64,000 bases of DNA from F1-60-MAGs104 sp964355975 (GCA_964355975.1 CAYHFW010000001.1:259250-323249), one strand, 5' to 3'; positions 1 to 8,802 are shown, counted from the first letter of the stretch. The notes: generated from the sequence alone by a model not told the origin. Numbers and translations are program-made.

Positions 1-196
1 CCAATTGCGCGGCCTCGGTCTGCGCGCGTTTGTCCTTCGCTCCACCGATGAATCGTGTGAGACGGGGGACAAAGATGGCAGCCATGATGGCGACGATCGT
101 CACCGCCACGATGACTTCGATCAAACTGAACGCGCGCCGCGTTCGACGGAGTGCGCAAGTGCGTGGGTGTGATGGAAGAGCAGAAGACATAGACAT
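1..196 (-). CDS. gspG: Type II secretion major pseudopilin GspG, N-terminal part (runs off window)
   Basis: Reading the minus strand from ATG at 196 gives about 65 residues before the window edge. They contain a class III prepilin leader and start of the mature helix: a basic leader, then RRAFSLIEVIVAV with the invariant Glu five residues after the cleavage site, then a hydrophobic stretch. A pseudopilin would be cut by prepilin peptidase before the Phe and assembled into the periplasmic pseudopilus driven by GspE and GspF. The start lies 12 bp after the gspF stop, so it is the third gene of that operon. A second in-frame ATG at 190 is an equally possible start. The GspG assignment over another minor pseudopilin rests on operon position; the missing C-terminus would settle it. 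Confidence 0.72.
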   Translation of the reverse strand, partial: MSMSSALPSHPRTCALRRTRRAFSLIEVIVAVTIVAIMAAIFVPRLTRFIGGAKDKRAQTEAAQL

Positions 197-208
197 GTGC
201 GCCTCGAA

Positions 209-1462
209 TCAGCCGCCGATTGCGGCCTGAAGTTGAAGAAGTGGAAGAAGAATGCCGAGCAAAACGAATCCGGCGACCAATCCCATCACGATGAGCAGAA
301 TTGGAGGCAAGGCTTTCGTAAAGACTTTGAGTGATTGATTGACCTGTCGATCGAACGCCGTCGCAGCGTGCATGAGCATGACCTCGAGCCGACCTGAGCG
401 CTCGCCAATATTCACGATTTGAATGAGCAGCGGGGGAAAGAATCCGCATCGTTCGAGCGGATCGGCGAGCGACGATCCGGTTGTGACGCTCTCTTGAACC
501 TCGTCGATCGCCGAGACCATCGCGGCGTTTCCGAGGGTGTCGCGCACAACGCGAAGCGCCTGCAAGATCGGAATGCCGGCTGACACGAGCGTTCCAAGAG
601 TTCGTGTGAATCGAGCGACGGCAACATCGCGCAGAAGTGGCCCGAGAATCGGCAACTTCAAGAGCGTGAGGTCAACCAGCATGCGATTTCTCGGTTGGGC
701 AATCCATCGACGCCAACTGATGACGCTCAAGACGATGGCCATGATGATCGCCCACCACCACATGGTGATGAACGCCGCGATGCCAAGAAGCACGCGCGTG
801 GGGAATGGCAAGACGGTGCCTGGTTGCCCAGTGATTGGCGCCATCAGTCGTGGCAGCACAAATGTCACGAGCACGACCACGCTCACAGAAATCAATGCTG
901 CGACAATCATCGGATAGACGGTCGCGCCGACGACCTCGCGCTTCAATTCGACCGATCGATCAAGCAAGTCTGCCAATTGATGCAAGACTTCAGCATTGCG
1001 ACCCGAGGCGTCGGCGGCGCGAAACATACCGACCGTCATGTCGTCGAATGGACGCCCATACTCCTTCGCTGCTTGGTGCAGCGGAATGCCTGCCTCGACG
1101 CGATCGATGAGATAGTCGAGGATGACTGGAAGCGCCCGCCCAGTTGCTTGTCGACGAACAGTGCGCAGAGACTGCATGAGCGGAAGCCCAGCTTCAAGTG
1201 CGGTCGCAAGTTCTCTGATGAGGCTCGTCAACTCTGTACGTGAAATGGTCGGCCGCGCTGGACTACCTTTTTTTGTCCGCGCACTGCTCTCTCCCATGCG
1301 TGGGATGGACCGGGCTGGCGCCGAGCGAGCGGTCGTGTCTTCAACCGATGTTGCAATGATTCCTTGTTGCGCGAGCAATCGCAGCGCTTCGGCACGATCG
1401 TTCGCTTGAATCGTGCCGCCGCTTGATGTTCCGCCAAGACCTTGGTACTGAAAAGTGATCAT
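209..1462 (-). CDS. gspF: Type II secretion/type IV pilus inner-membrane platform protein GspF
   Basis: 417 residues, the usual GspF/PilC length. It starts with the short N-terminal region typical of the family (MITFQYQGL, with a DRAEALRLLAQQGI segment) and has two repeated GspF domains, each with a LATALEAGLPL or LGTLVSAGIPI type motif, at about residues 85-210 and 290-410. Three hydrophobic segments follow the usual pattern, near residues 180-205, 225-250 and 385-410. The protein sits in the inner membrane, couples the GspE ATPase to the pseudopilus and is thought to move pilin subunits. It starts 8 bp after gspE and ends 12 bp before the gspG start. Family identity is firm; whether the machine is a secretion system or a pilus cannot be told from this gene alone. 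Confidence 0.93.
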   Translation of the reverse strand: MITFQYQGLGGTSSGGTIQANDRAEALRLLAQQGIIATSVEDTTARSAPARSIPRMGESSARTKKGSPARPTISRTELTSLIRELATALEAGLPLMQSLRTVRRQATGRALPVILDYLIDRVEAGIPLHQAAKEYGRPFDDMTVGMFRAADASGRNAEVLHQLADLLDRSVELKREVVGATVYPMIVAALISVSVVVLVTFVLPRLMAPITGQPGTVLPFPTRVLLGIAAFITMWWWAIIMAIVLSVISWRRWIAQPRNRMLVDLTLLKLPILGPLLRDVAVARFTRTLGTLVSAGIPILQALRVVRDTLGNAAMVSAIDEVQESVTTGSSLADPLERCGFFPPLLIQIVNIGERSGRLEVMLMHAATAFDRQVNQSLKVFTKALPPILLIVMGLVAGFVLLGILLPLLQLQAAIGG

Positions 1463-1470
1463 TCGTGTAC

Positions 1471-3111
1471 TCAGTGCCTCGTGTCATCCACGTCTTGAGT
1501 CGCGCGCAGAACCTCTGAGACGGTGGTCGCCCCCTCTTGCGCTTTCATCATGCCATCTTGCCGCATGTTCAAGAAGTCGTGATCGACGAGTTCTTTGAGG
1601 TCGCTCATGGACAAGTTCTTCGTGATCCCTTGTCGCAACGACGAGTTCATTCGGACGAGTTCGAAGAATCCAAGTCGCGAACGGAATCCAGACTTCTTGC
1701 ACTCATCGCAGCCGACTGCCTTCCACTCGTTCGCTCCAAATGCGGCAGTTTCGGCTGGCGTTAGGCGCGCGCGTGTTGCTTCGGTCAACGGCACTTGCTG
1801 CTTGCACGCTGAGCAGAGGCGTCGCCCGAGTCGCTGCGCAAGCAGTCCTTCAAGAACGCTTGCCACAAGGAATGGTTCTGCACCCATGTCGACGAGTCGG
1901 CCAATGCTCGAGATCGCATCATTGGTGTGCAATGTCGAGAGAATGAGATGTCCCGTGAGCGCCGATCGAATCGCGATGTCAACCGTTTCGTTATCTCGAA
2001 TTTCGCCGACGAGCACCACGTCGGGGTCTTGACGCAAGATTGCGCGCAGACCAATTGCGAACGTGAGCCCACGCTTTGGATTGACTGGAATCTGATTGAC
2101 GCCGTTCAGTTCGTACTCGACAGGATCCTCAATCGTGATGATCTTCTTGCGTGGGTCGTAAAGTTTGCTGAGTGCCGCATAGAGCGTTGTGGTTTTTCCA
2201 GAGCCGGTGGGGCCAGTCACCAAGAGCAATCCGTGAGGCTTTTCAATGAGTCGATCCATCGCGTCGCGGTGCGCTTGGCTCATGCCCAGACTCTGCAGGT
2301 CGAGTGGAAGGCTGCTCTTGTCGAGGATGCGCATGACGACGCTCTCGCCATAAATCGTCGGGACCGTCGAAACGCGAAGGTCGACTTTTCGCCCCTCGAA
2401 TCGCAGGGTGATGTGCCCGTCCTGCGGCACATAGCGCTCAGCGATGTTCATCATCGCCATGATCTTCACGCGACCGATGAGTGCAGCTTGCAGATGCTTG
2501 GGTGGGGGGGGTTGCTCAATCAGTACGCCATCGACGCGGTACTTGATCTTGAGCTCGTTCTCGAATGGTTCAATGTGAATATCGCTCGCGCGCCCCTGAA
2601 TCGCCTCGAGAATGAAGAGGTTCACGAGGTTGATCAGCGTTGGCTGCTCAGCCATCCGGTGAACATCCGCCGCCTCGATCGCATCAACGTTGTGCTCGCC
2701 CTCGTCAGGCGACGACTCTGCGTTTCCGGCGAGCGACTCAGCGATGCGCGCCGCAGTCGTTCCGTACGCACGGCGCATCAACTCGCCGAACGCCCCTGGC
2801 TCAACACCGGTGCGGCTCACTGGCAACTTCGCAATCGTCGCGATCTCATCGGCCGCGCCGACATCGAGTGGATTGAACATCGCAACGAGCAGGCGACCGC
2901 GCTCAATGCGAAGTGGAACTGCTCGTACGCGCACCGCAACTTCAGCAGTGAGAAGGGCGATCGCGTTGGCGTCTGGCTCGGGCGCCTTGTCGAGCCAAGT
3001 GATTCCGAGGATGCGACACCGCTCGCGAATCTTCGCTGCCTCTGACTCTGCAGTCGCGGGAGTCAGGTCAGTCTCTTTCGACCCAATCTGTAACTGTCCA
3101 GTAGGAGTCAT
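1471..3111 (-). CDS. gspE: Type II secretion/type IV pilus assembly ATPase GspE
   Basis: 546 residues. An N-terminal MshEN-like domain (to about 150) is followed by the secretion ATPase core. Visible motifs are Walker A GPTGSGKTTT near residue 300, the Asp box (IEDPVEY), the His box (STLHTND) and Walker B (DPDVVLVGEIRD). A zinc-binding module with two CxxC pairs (CSAC and CDEC) lies near residue 445-470, as in GspE/PilB. It hydrolyses ATP in the cytoplasm at the base of the assembly platform to drive pseudopilus growth. It is preceded by a secreted protein gene ending 3 bp upstream and followed closely by gspF. The start ATG at 3111 leaves a normal-length N-terminus. Confidence 0.95.
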   Translation of the reverse strand: MTPTGQLQIGSKETDLTPATAESEAAKIRERCRILGITWLDKAPEPDANAIALLTAEVAVRVRAVPLRIERGRLLVAMFNPLDVGAADEIATIAKLPVSRTGVEPGAFGELMRRAYGTTAARIAESLAGNAESSPDEGEHNVDAIEAADVHRMAEQPTLINLVNLFILEAIQGRASDIHIEPFENELKIKYRVDGVLIEQPPPPKHLQAALIGRVKIMAMMNIAERYVPQDGHITLRFEGRKVDLRVSTVPTIYGESVVMRILDKSSLPLDLQSLGMSQAHRDAMDRLIEKPHGLLLVTGPTGSGKTTTLYAALSKLYDPRKKIITIEDPVEYELNGVNQIPVNPKRGLTFAIGLRAILRQDPDVVLVGEIRDNETVDIAIRSALTGHLILSTLHTNDAISSIGRLVDMGAEPFLVASVLEGLLAQRLGRRLCSACKQQVPLTEATRARLTPAETAAFGANEWKAVGCDECKKSGFRSRLGFFELVRMNSSLRQGITKNLSMSDLKELVDHDFLNMRQDGMMKAQEGATTVSEVLRATQDVDDTRH

Positions 3112-3114
3112 CGC

Positions 3115-4452
3115 TTACTCGATCCCTCGGGGAACACCGCCAGCAGATCCACCGTCGCTGCCGTTGCCCTGCCGCCCCAGGGGGCGCTTGTTTTCCTTCG
3201 AATCATTTGCGCGCGGCGCGGCACCTGAGTTCAGCGTTGGTGAGTCGCTCTCTGCCTTTCCAGGTGTCATCGGGCGCATCGAATCTCCAGCAAGTTTCGC
3301 CGCGCCCGGCATGTGGAGCGCGAGTTCTGGCCCGAGAACGGCCGCGATATCAGCGCGCAACTTCTCGTTCATCGCGTCGCGCTCTTCATGCAGCGGCTTG
3401 TATGGATCGCCACTCTTGACCGCATTGGCGGTTCCCTGATTCATTCTGCGCCGGGTCTCTTCACTTTGTTTCTTCGGCTCTTCGATGCGGTGCATCGCGG
3501 CGAGTCGAAGTTCGAGATCGCTGTAGCGCACGACATATGCAGCTTCGAGCACGTTGAGTTGCTCGAGTTGTGCTGGAGAAAGCCCCGGAAGTTCACGCGC
3601 AGCCGCAACGTAAGCAATCATCGGACTTGGGCGAAACACCATCGGATATGCCGCAGCAAATGCGCGGGTGCGAAAGGTCGGCCCCCAGGGCGCGCCATAT
3701 GCGGCAGCGATCAATTCAATCGATTGCTCTTGCAAATCGCGCAGTACAACGCGCTTCGCAACGATCATCTCGAGCTGGGTCAATCCCGTCGCGAAGTCTT
3801 GGGCGACCATCGCATCCTTGATCTTTTCTTGAGAGGTCGCCATCTGCGCGCTGCGCGCCACTAGGGCGGCGTCGAGAGCAACCTCGTACTGCTCAAGCAC
3901 TTCTTTTGCGGCGAGCATCGTCTCTGGTGGAATCTCACAATCACGCGAAACCTGGCGCAAGTCCAGACTCTCGCCGCTCAGCACGCCTCGTGGCAACTCT
4001 TTCTCTCGTCGCATCGCCCGTTCGAGTTGTGGCCAGCGCGCTTGTTGTTCGTCGCTGAGCACCGACCGAAGATTGTCGATGAACCGCTGCTTGAGCCTCG
4101 CCTTCTCGTGTGACCACTCACCGATTGGCTTCATGATGACTGCGATCGCGCCTTGCTCGCCTGCACCGAGAATCTGATCCTTCATCCCCTTCATTCGGTC
4201 GCGAAGTCCATCGACGCCAACGGTGAAGTCACTCGAGTAATCGGCCAGCAGACTCTCAACCGTTGGCTGCTGCCACTCCTCGAGCGCGAGGTAATCGACG
4301 AAGAGCGTCATGTCGCGCTTGAGGTAGTCGGGTTGGAATGCCTCGACAAATCCAGCCTGCAATCCCATCTGGGCGTGGCTCGGGGCGACGCAGCAGAAGA
4401 GTCCGATGATGGCGGCAACGAACGAGGCACGGAGAAACACAATTCGTGTCAT
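3115..4452 (-). CDS. Secreted protein of unknown function, first gene of the T2SS-like operon
   Basis: 445 residues when started at ATG 4452, which has a well-placed AAAGGA ribosome-binding site; an upstream in-frame start at 4485 lacks one. The N-terminus is a signal peptide (MTRIVFLRASFVAAIIGLFC, cleavage probably after SHA). The body is mostly helical and charged, with an LSDEQQARWPQLERAMRREKE stretch split here only as LSDEQQARW and PQLERAMRRE, which resembles the Spy/CpxP or heavy-metal-resistance helical pattern. It has no catalytic motif I recognise. The last 50 residues are low-complexity and rich in Gly, Ser, Asn and Pro. It ends 3 bp before gspE, so it is probably co-transcribed and may be periplasmic. 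The function is unknown. Confidence 0.8.
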   Translation of the reverse strand: MTRIVFLRASFVAAIIGLFCCVAPSHAQMGLQAGFVEAFQPDYLKRDMTLFVDYLALEEWQQPTVESLLADYSSDFTVGVDGLRDRMKGMKDQILGAGEQGAIAVIMKPIGEWSHEKARLKQRFIDNLRSVLSDEQQARWPQLERAMRREKELPRGVLSGESLDLRQVSRDCEIPPETMLAAKEVLEQYEVALDAALVARSAQMATSQEKIKDAMVAQDFATGLTQLEMIVAKRVVLRDLQEQSIELIAAAYGAPWGPTFRTRAFAAAYPMVFRPSPMIAYVAAARELPGLSPAQLEQLNVLEAAYVVRYSDLELRLAAMHRIEEPKKQSEETRRRMNQGTANAVKSGDPYKPLHEERDAMNEKLRADIAAVLGPELALHMPGAAKLAGDSMRPMTPGKAESDSPTLNSGAAPRANDSKENKRPLGRQGNGSDGGSAGGVPRGIE

Positions 4453-4623
4453 GGATGGATTCCTTTGAGAAGTATTGACTTGCATGGGTGAACGTCGCGC
4501 GGTCGGATTTATGGCAGATTTTTCTCGCTCAGGCAGTGCTTTTTCTTGGCCGCTCGGGGCAGGAGATGATCCCGCTCGAAGCGCCCCCGCAGGGTGGTAT
4601 CTTGGTCCTATAACGATGGCTTC

Positions 4624-5328
4624 CTACGCATTTGGACGCACCGTTCGCTGTTCGATTCGCTTGACAGAGGTGGTCTGCACGATCCGATCAACAAAAATTC
4701 CAGGCGTGTGGACTTGGTCCCCGTCGAGTTCTCCCGTTTGAACCAACTGTTCGACCTCGGCGATGCAAATCTTTCCGCATGTCGCAATCATCGGATTGAA
4801 GTTGCGCGCGGTTTTGCGAAAGATGAGATTTCCAAAATGGTCGCCCTTCCAGGCCTTGACGAGCGCGACATCTGCGCGAATCGACCGCTCGAGAACATAA
4901 GTCTCGCCGTCAAAGACCTCGTGTGGCTTGCCCTCGGCGACGACGGTGCCAAGCCCCGTGCGGGTGTAGAAGGCTGGGATGCCCGCGCCTCCCGCGCGCA
5001 GTCGCTCAGCCAGTGTGCCTTGGGGTGTGAACTCAAGCTCGAGTTCGCCAGCCATGAATTGCCGCTCGAACTCGGCGTTTTCGCCGACATAACTCGAGAT
5101 CATCTTGCGTATCTGCCTGGTTTTCAAGAGCAGTCCAAGCCCCCAATCATCGACGCCAGCGTTATTGCTCGCGACAGTCAGGTTCTTCGCGCCACTCTCC
5201 CGCAATGCGATGATGAGATTCTCTGGGATTCCGCAGAGCCCAAATCCGCCCACCGCGATCAATTGATTGTCTGCGACGATCCCCTTGAGCGCCTCATCGC
5301 AGGTCGAAAACACTTTGGATGCAGCCAT
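4624..5328 (-). CDS. scoA: 3-oxoacid (succinyl-) CoA-transferase subunit A
   Basis: 234 residues from ATG 5328, matching the family length (about 230-240). The N-terminus has the characteristic GFGLCGIPENLI glycine loop followed by LTVASNNAGVDDWGLG, and later SYVGENAEFERQF and ELEFTPQGTLAERLRAGGAGIPAF, all hallmark blocks of the alpha subunit. The enzyme moves CoA between succinyl-CoA and acetoacetate or a similar 3-oxoacid and needs a beta subunit that carries the catalytic Glu. No scoB is next to it: the next gene in the same direction (start 4452) is the unrelated secreted protein. The start codon overlaps that of the divergent MFS gene. Family is clear; the acid substrate is inferred. Confidence 0.92.
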   Translation of the reverse strand: MAASKVFSTCDEALKGIVADNQLIAVGGFGLCGIPENLIIALRESGAKNLTVASNNAGVDDWGLGLLLKTRQIRKMISSYVGENAEFERQFMAGELELEFTPQGTLAERLRAGGAGIPAFYTRTGLGTVVAEGKPHEVFDGETYVLERSIRADVALVKAWKGDHFGNLIFRKTARNFNPMIATCGKICIAEVEQLVQTGELDGDQVHTPGIFVDRIVQTTSVKRIEQRTVRPNA

Positions 5329-6598
5329 GAGCGCGAGTGTAAGCAACTGCATTGACCTCCACCGTGAACTAGGCTCGAAGACCTTGCGCACGGTGCTGTT
5401 CATTCTGATCCTTCTCTCGGCGATGCCCGACACGATGGCTGCGCCAGTTGTGAAGGAACTGTTCATCGATCGCTACGGCGCAACCCCCAGCGCAGCGCAG
5501 ATGTTCAATGGAATCAATCTGCTCGGGGCGTTCATCGCGATTCCGCTCCTGTGGTTCGCGCGAAAGCAGGAGCGTTCAGTGCAGCTCGTTGTGTGGGGAT
5601 CGCTCGCCGACGCCCTGCTGTTGGCGGCGATGGCGTGTCCTCTTGGTCTCGGGTGGACGCTCACAATTCGTGCACTTGAGGGTGTCACCGATGTCATCGT
5701 CTTCGCTGCCCTCTTCGAACTCGTACGGCAGTCGGCTCGTGGCCACGTTGCAACAGGACTCGGGCTCGCCTCGACACCATTGCTGCTCGGTCTTGGGCTC
5801 GGCGCGATGCTCGGCGGATTTGTTGTTCGCCAAACGGATGGAAGTCTGACCTCAGTCTGGCTCTTTGGGGCATCGGCAGTGTTGAGCGTGATGGTTGCGC
5901 TGCTTGTGCCAAGAGCCGGACGGGTGATCACGCGCGCGAACTCGAGCGAATCCGCCGTCTCTCGGGTCGACAGTCGACCAGGCGCACAATCTGCGCGCAT
6001 CGACCCACTCTGGCCAGCACTCGCAATGACGTTTTCAGATCGAGCGAGCGGGGGGCTCATCACCGGAACTCTGCCCATCGCGCTTGCGCAGGTTTTGAAA
6101 TACACGCCAATGGAGCGGGGTTTTCTTGTGGGATTGCCACTGCTCTTGATGGCGTTTGGCACGGGTCCCGCAGGATGGCTCTGCGACCGTGCAGGAAGTC
6201 TGAGGGTTCGAATCATCGCGGCGATCGCGTACGCGTCGGGGTTTGCGCTCCTCGCGGTCGTGGGCAACCAACCGTTGCCCCTTGGGTGCGTCATGGTTGT
6301 TGTGGGCGTCTCGGCCAGCGCGCTCTATTCGAGTTCGATCACACTCGTGACGCGATGTGGATCAACCACGATGGCATTGGGAGCCTTCCGAGGCGCAGGA
6401 GATCTGGGATTCCTCAGCGGAACACTGCTCTCGCTCTTCCTGCTTTCAACGATGGGCGGCGCCGACCCAACCTACGGCGATTACGCATCGGTGCTCTTGG
6501 TCTTTGCTGGATTCCACCTCTTGACGACGATCATCACTGGCGTTGCGCTGCATATCGCGCGGCGGAATTCTCCGCTCGGCGCAGTCAAGCAAAGGTGA
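5327..6598 (+). CDS. Major facilitator superfamily transporter
   Basis: 423 residues from ATG 5327. There are about 12 hydrophobic segments; the first is TLRTVLFILILLSAMPDTMA, and a central hydrophilic linker near residues 205-235 separates the two six-helix halves. A WLCDRAGSLRVR stretch in the second half resembles the conserved MFS cytoplasmic loop. Substrate cannot be inferred. An ATG further upstream at 5267 would lie inside scoA on the other strand. The chosen start still overlaps the scoA start codon by two bases, leaving no conventional promoter space between the genes, so an internal non-ATG start remains possible. The gene ends before a block of interspersed repeats at a convergent junction. 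Confidence 0.85.
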   Translation: MSASVSNCIDLHRELGSKTLRTVLFILILLSAMPDTMAAPVVKELFIDRYGATPSAAQMFNGINLLGAFIAIPLLWFARKQERSVQLVVWGSLADALLLAAMACPLGLGWTLTIRALEGVTDVIVFAALFELVRQSARGHVATGLGLASTPLLLGLGLGAMLGGFVVRQTDGSLTSVWLFGASAVLSVMVALLVPRAGRVITRANSSESAVSRVDSRPGAQSARIDPLWPALAMTFSDRASGGLITGTLPIALAQVLKYTPMERGFLVGLPLLLMAFGTGPAGWLCDRAGSLRVRIIAAIAYASGFALLAVVGNQPLPLGCVMVVVGVSASALYSSSITLVTRCGSTTMALGAFRGAGDLGFLSGTLLSLFLLSTMGGADPTYGDYASVLLVFAGFHLLTTIITGVALHIARRNSPLGAVKQR

Positions 6599-6625
6599 GC
6601 GCGGCCCGCTCAGGCAGGCGTGAAC

Positions 6626-6720
6626 GCGGCGGAATCCTTCACTCGGCGCTCAAACAGCCCTCGCCGAGCCGCGCAGACTTGCTCGGCTCGGGAACTCGCG
6701 CGAGCGAAGATTCCGCCGCG
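6626..6720 (+). repeat. Interspersed palindromic repeat, copy A
   Basis: A 95-bp element bounded by inverted ends: it opens with GCGGCGGAATCCTTCACTCG and closes with CGAGCGAAGATTCCGCCGC. The middle contains a second self-complementary part (GCCGAG and CTCGGC around GCGCAGACTTG). Five other copies occur in the window. It lies between the convergent ends of the MFS gene and the sigma factor gene. It has no coding signal of its own. Confidence 0.9.
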
Positions 6721-6763
6721 AGTACGCAAGCGAGAGATGGCAAGACAGCAAGACAGCGTGAAC

Positions 6764-6858
6764 GCGGCGGAATGCTTCACTCGGCGCTCAAACAGCCCTC
6801 GCCGAGCTGCGCAGACTTGCTCGGCTCGGGAACTCGCGCGAGCGAAGATTCCGCCGCG
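6764..6858 (+). repeat. Interspersed palindromic repeat, copy B (tandem with A)
   Basis: Nearly identical to copy A over 95 bp, in the same orientation and 138 bp downstream, with the spacer also conserved (a TACGCAAGCG and GATGGCAAGACA type flank follows both). This looks like a tandem duplication of element plus flank. The region to 6941 holds no gene. Confidence 0.9.
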
Positions 6859-6941
6859 GATACGCAAGCGCGTGATGGCAAGACAACAAGACAACAAGCC
6901 GCAGGTACGCAAGCGACAACCACGAGAAAGTCAACAGTCTG

Positions 6942-8018
6942 TTAGTTCGGCGTCCCGCTGATCGTTGGAAGCCGCAGAGCAGCGGCCGGATTCAGCGAAA
7001 CAAGCGCGCGGCGAATCTTCTCGAGTGCCTTGTTCTGAATCTGGCGCACGCGTTCTTTCGTCACGCCAACCATCGTTCCCACCTGTTCGAGCGTCATCGG
7101 GGCAGCGTGCACTGGGCGGTCAAGTCCGTACCGGTGAAAGATCACCGTTCGCTCGAGCTCTGAGAGTCCCGCGCGGTTTGAGTCAAAGAGATCCTTGACC
7201 TCGGCGACATCCTCGATCTCGCGATGCGCGCGCAGCGTCGACACATGGTCTGCGCGTTCAAGCGCAGGATCGAACTCGACCGGAAAGTGCTTGCGATACT
7301 TCTGCGTCTTGAGCCCAAGACGGCTGTATGCCTTGAGAATCGCACGACACGCATAGGTCGAGAATTTGAATCCACGGCTGAAATCAAACTTGTCGACCGA
7401 GCGCATCAGTGCCATGTTTCCTTCGCTCATGAGGTCGCCGAAGTCCAAGTCGGCTGAGCGAACCCGTTTCGCCATCGCAATCACGAGCGCAAGATTGGTC
7501 TCAGCGAGTTGGCGGCGCACTCCCTCGCTCACGCCGTGCCAGTGCAGAATCTCGCGCGTACGTTCGGTCGTCCATCCCGAGCGGTGCGCCTGCACTTGCA
7601 GCCGCGCAAGGCAAAATCGCGCGTAATTCAATTGCGCGAAGAGCACCCGCTCCTGCGCGGCAGTCAGCACGACCGACTTCGGCGGACGAACCATCGTGGC
7701 TGTCGCCTTGCGCGCACGCCGATCGTCGAGCAGGGGGGCGTACCACTTGGTGTCAGGCTTCGCGATCGCGGGGGCGTTGTCGAAGATTCGTCGGCGCGCA
7801 CCGGCACGGTGAAAGTCAGGATTGTCGATGAATTCCACGACATCGCCATCGGGCGACTGAAGCGACTCGATGGTTCGCCGTTGCTCTGGAGTGAAACTGC
7901 CAACAGGCATCCGAGTCGCTCCGAAACTGATCGAGTCGGCGGATCGCCGCACCTTGAGCGGCGGCGTCTGGGTGCGCGCAGGCGCATTCTTGCGAAGATT
8001 TGGCTCTGATTGGGTCAT
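6942..8018 (-). CDS. RNA polymerase sigma factor, sigma-70 family
   Basis: 358 residues. The first 120 are low-complexity and basic and do not look like region 1.1 of housekeeping sigma. From about 125 there is a region 1.2/2 core: NLALVIAMAKRV, then DLMSEGNMALMRSVDKFDFS and RGFKFSTYACRAI, the core-binding and -10 recognition helices. Region 3 is weak. Region 4 is clear near the C-terminus: LSELERTVIFHRYGL, then the helix-turn-helix MTLEQVGTMVGVTKERVRQI, which reads the -35 element. It is probably an alternative (group 3-like) sigma related to RpoH/RpoD, directing RNA polymerase to a subset of promoters. No anti-sigma gene is adjacent. Regulon unknown. Confidence 0.9.
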   Translation of the reverse strand: MTQSEPNLRKNAPARTQTPPLKVRRSADSISFGATRMPVGSFTPEQRRTIESLQSPDGDVVEFIDNPDFHRAGARRRIFDNAPAIAKPDTKWYAPLLDDRRARKATATMVRPPKSVVLTAAQERVLFAQLNYARFCLARLQVQAHRSGWTTERTREILHWHGVSEGVRRQLAETNLALVIAMAKRVRSADLDFGDLMSEGNMALMRSVDKFDFSRGFKFSTYACRAILKAYSRLGLKTQKYRKHFPVEFDPALERADHVSTLRAHREIEDVAEVKDLFDSNRAGLSELERTVIFHRYGLDRPVHAAPMTLEQVGTMVGVTKERVRQIQNKALEKIRRALVSLNPAAALRLPTISGTPN

Positions 8019-8220
8019 GGCATTTTCCTAGCGAACAACTTCTCGAGACACCCACGACTCCGAAGCACGTCTGTCGATACGCAGCAAGTCGGGGAATCGT
8101 TCGAGGAAAGCAGAGCAATCTTGATGCCACTCAAAAATAATGCGATAGCGGCCACGCCCCCCCGCGTTGCGTGAGCAATGGAATCCAGAGAAAAACCAAA
8201 AAAAACGAGGCCCAGCCGCG

Positions 8221-8691
8221 TTATTCGGCCTTGCCGCCGCTCGTGTCGTACACCCACGCATCTCCAGCGCGCGCGTACTCGAGCACTTCGCCACTGCCAA
8301 AGAAGAGCGCGAGTTCGCGGGTGGCAGCCTCGGGGCTGTCAGATCCGTGCACGAGATTGAACGAGTTTGAGATGCCGAAGTCGCCACGGATCGTTCCTGC
8401 GGCCGCCTTCGATCCGAACGTCGCCCCCATGAGATTGCGGCAGACCGTGATCGCCCCGACCCCACGAAGCGCCAGGATCACGACAGGCTCGCTTGTCATG
8501 AAGCGAACGAGTCCTGCGTAAAAAGGCTTCGAGGCGTGATCCTTGTAGTGCTCGGCTGCGAGCGCGTTGGAGATCTTGGTCAACTTCATCCCAACGACCT
8601 GCAATCCCTTTTGTTCGAACCGAGAAGTGATCGTGCCGATGAGTCCCCGTTGAACGGCATCTGGCTTGAGAATGATGAGCGTGGTTTCCAT
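8221..8691 (-). CDS. ndk: Nucleoside diphosphate kinase
   Basis: 156 residues from ATG 8691, which has an AAAGGA ribosome-binding site; longer in-frame extensions upstream are not supported. It begins METTLIILKPDAVQRGLIG, the standard NDK opening. It contains NLMGATFGSKAAAGTIRGDFG and the catalytic NLVHGSDS with His115, which is phosphorylated in the ping-pong transfer of the gamma phosphate between NTPs and NDPs. It is a cytoplasmic housekeeping enzyme that balances NTP and dNTP pools. It is divergent from top6B, sharing a roughly 110-bp intergenic region that must carry both promoters. The stretch 8019-8220 downstream of the sigma gene start holds nothing I can support. Confidence 0.97.
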   Translation of the reverse strand: METTLIILKPDAVQRGLIGTITSRFEQKGLQVVGMKLTKISNALAAEHYKDHASKPFYAGLVRFMTSEPVVILALRGVGAITVCRNLMGATFGSKAAAGTIRGDFGISNSFNLVHGSDSPEAATRELALFFGSGEVLEYARAGDAWVYDTSGGKAE

Positions 8692-8802
8692 AGGTTTCCT
8701 TTGAGAGATGTGAAAGTTGAGGGGGGGGATAGTACAGATCCCAACCGCATCGCGGTGAGTCGTAAGAGATTCATCCGCTGTTCGAGTAGGATTTCGCGCG
8801 GC

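Noticed and set aside
1927..3045. 372-residue open frame on the plus strand across gspE
   Set aside because: It lies inside the gspE coding frame on the other strand, has no family resemblance, and is an effect of high GC content.
6200..6225. GGTTCGAATC stretch resembling a tRNA T-loop
   Set aside because: It lies within the MFS coding frame and has no matching acceptor or anticodon stems around it.
6620..6961. Open frames of about 100 residues across repeat copies A and B, on both strands
   Set aside because: They translate the repeat itself and give the same low-complexity Arg/Ala-rich peptide in different frames at every copy; no ribosome-binding site.
8015..8465. Open frames on both strands between the sigma gene and ndk
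   Set aside because: They overlap ndk antisense and carry no recognisable motif; the 200-bp gap is treated as intergenic.
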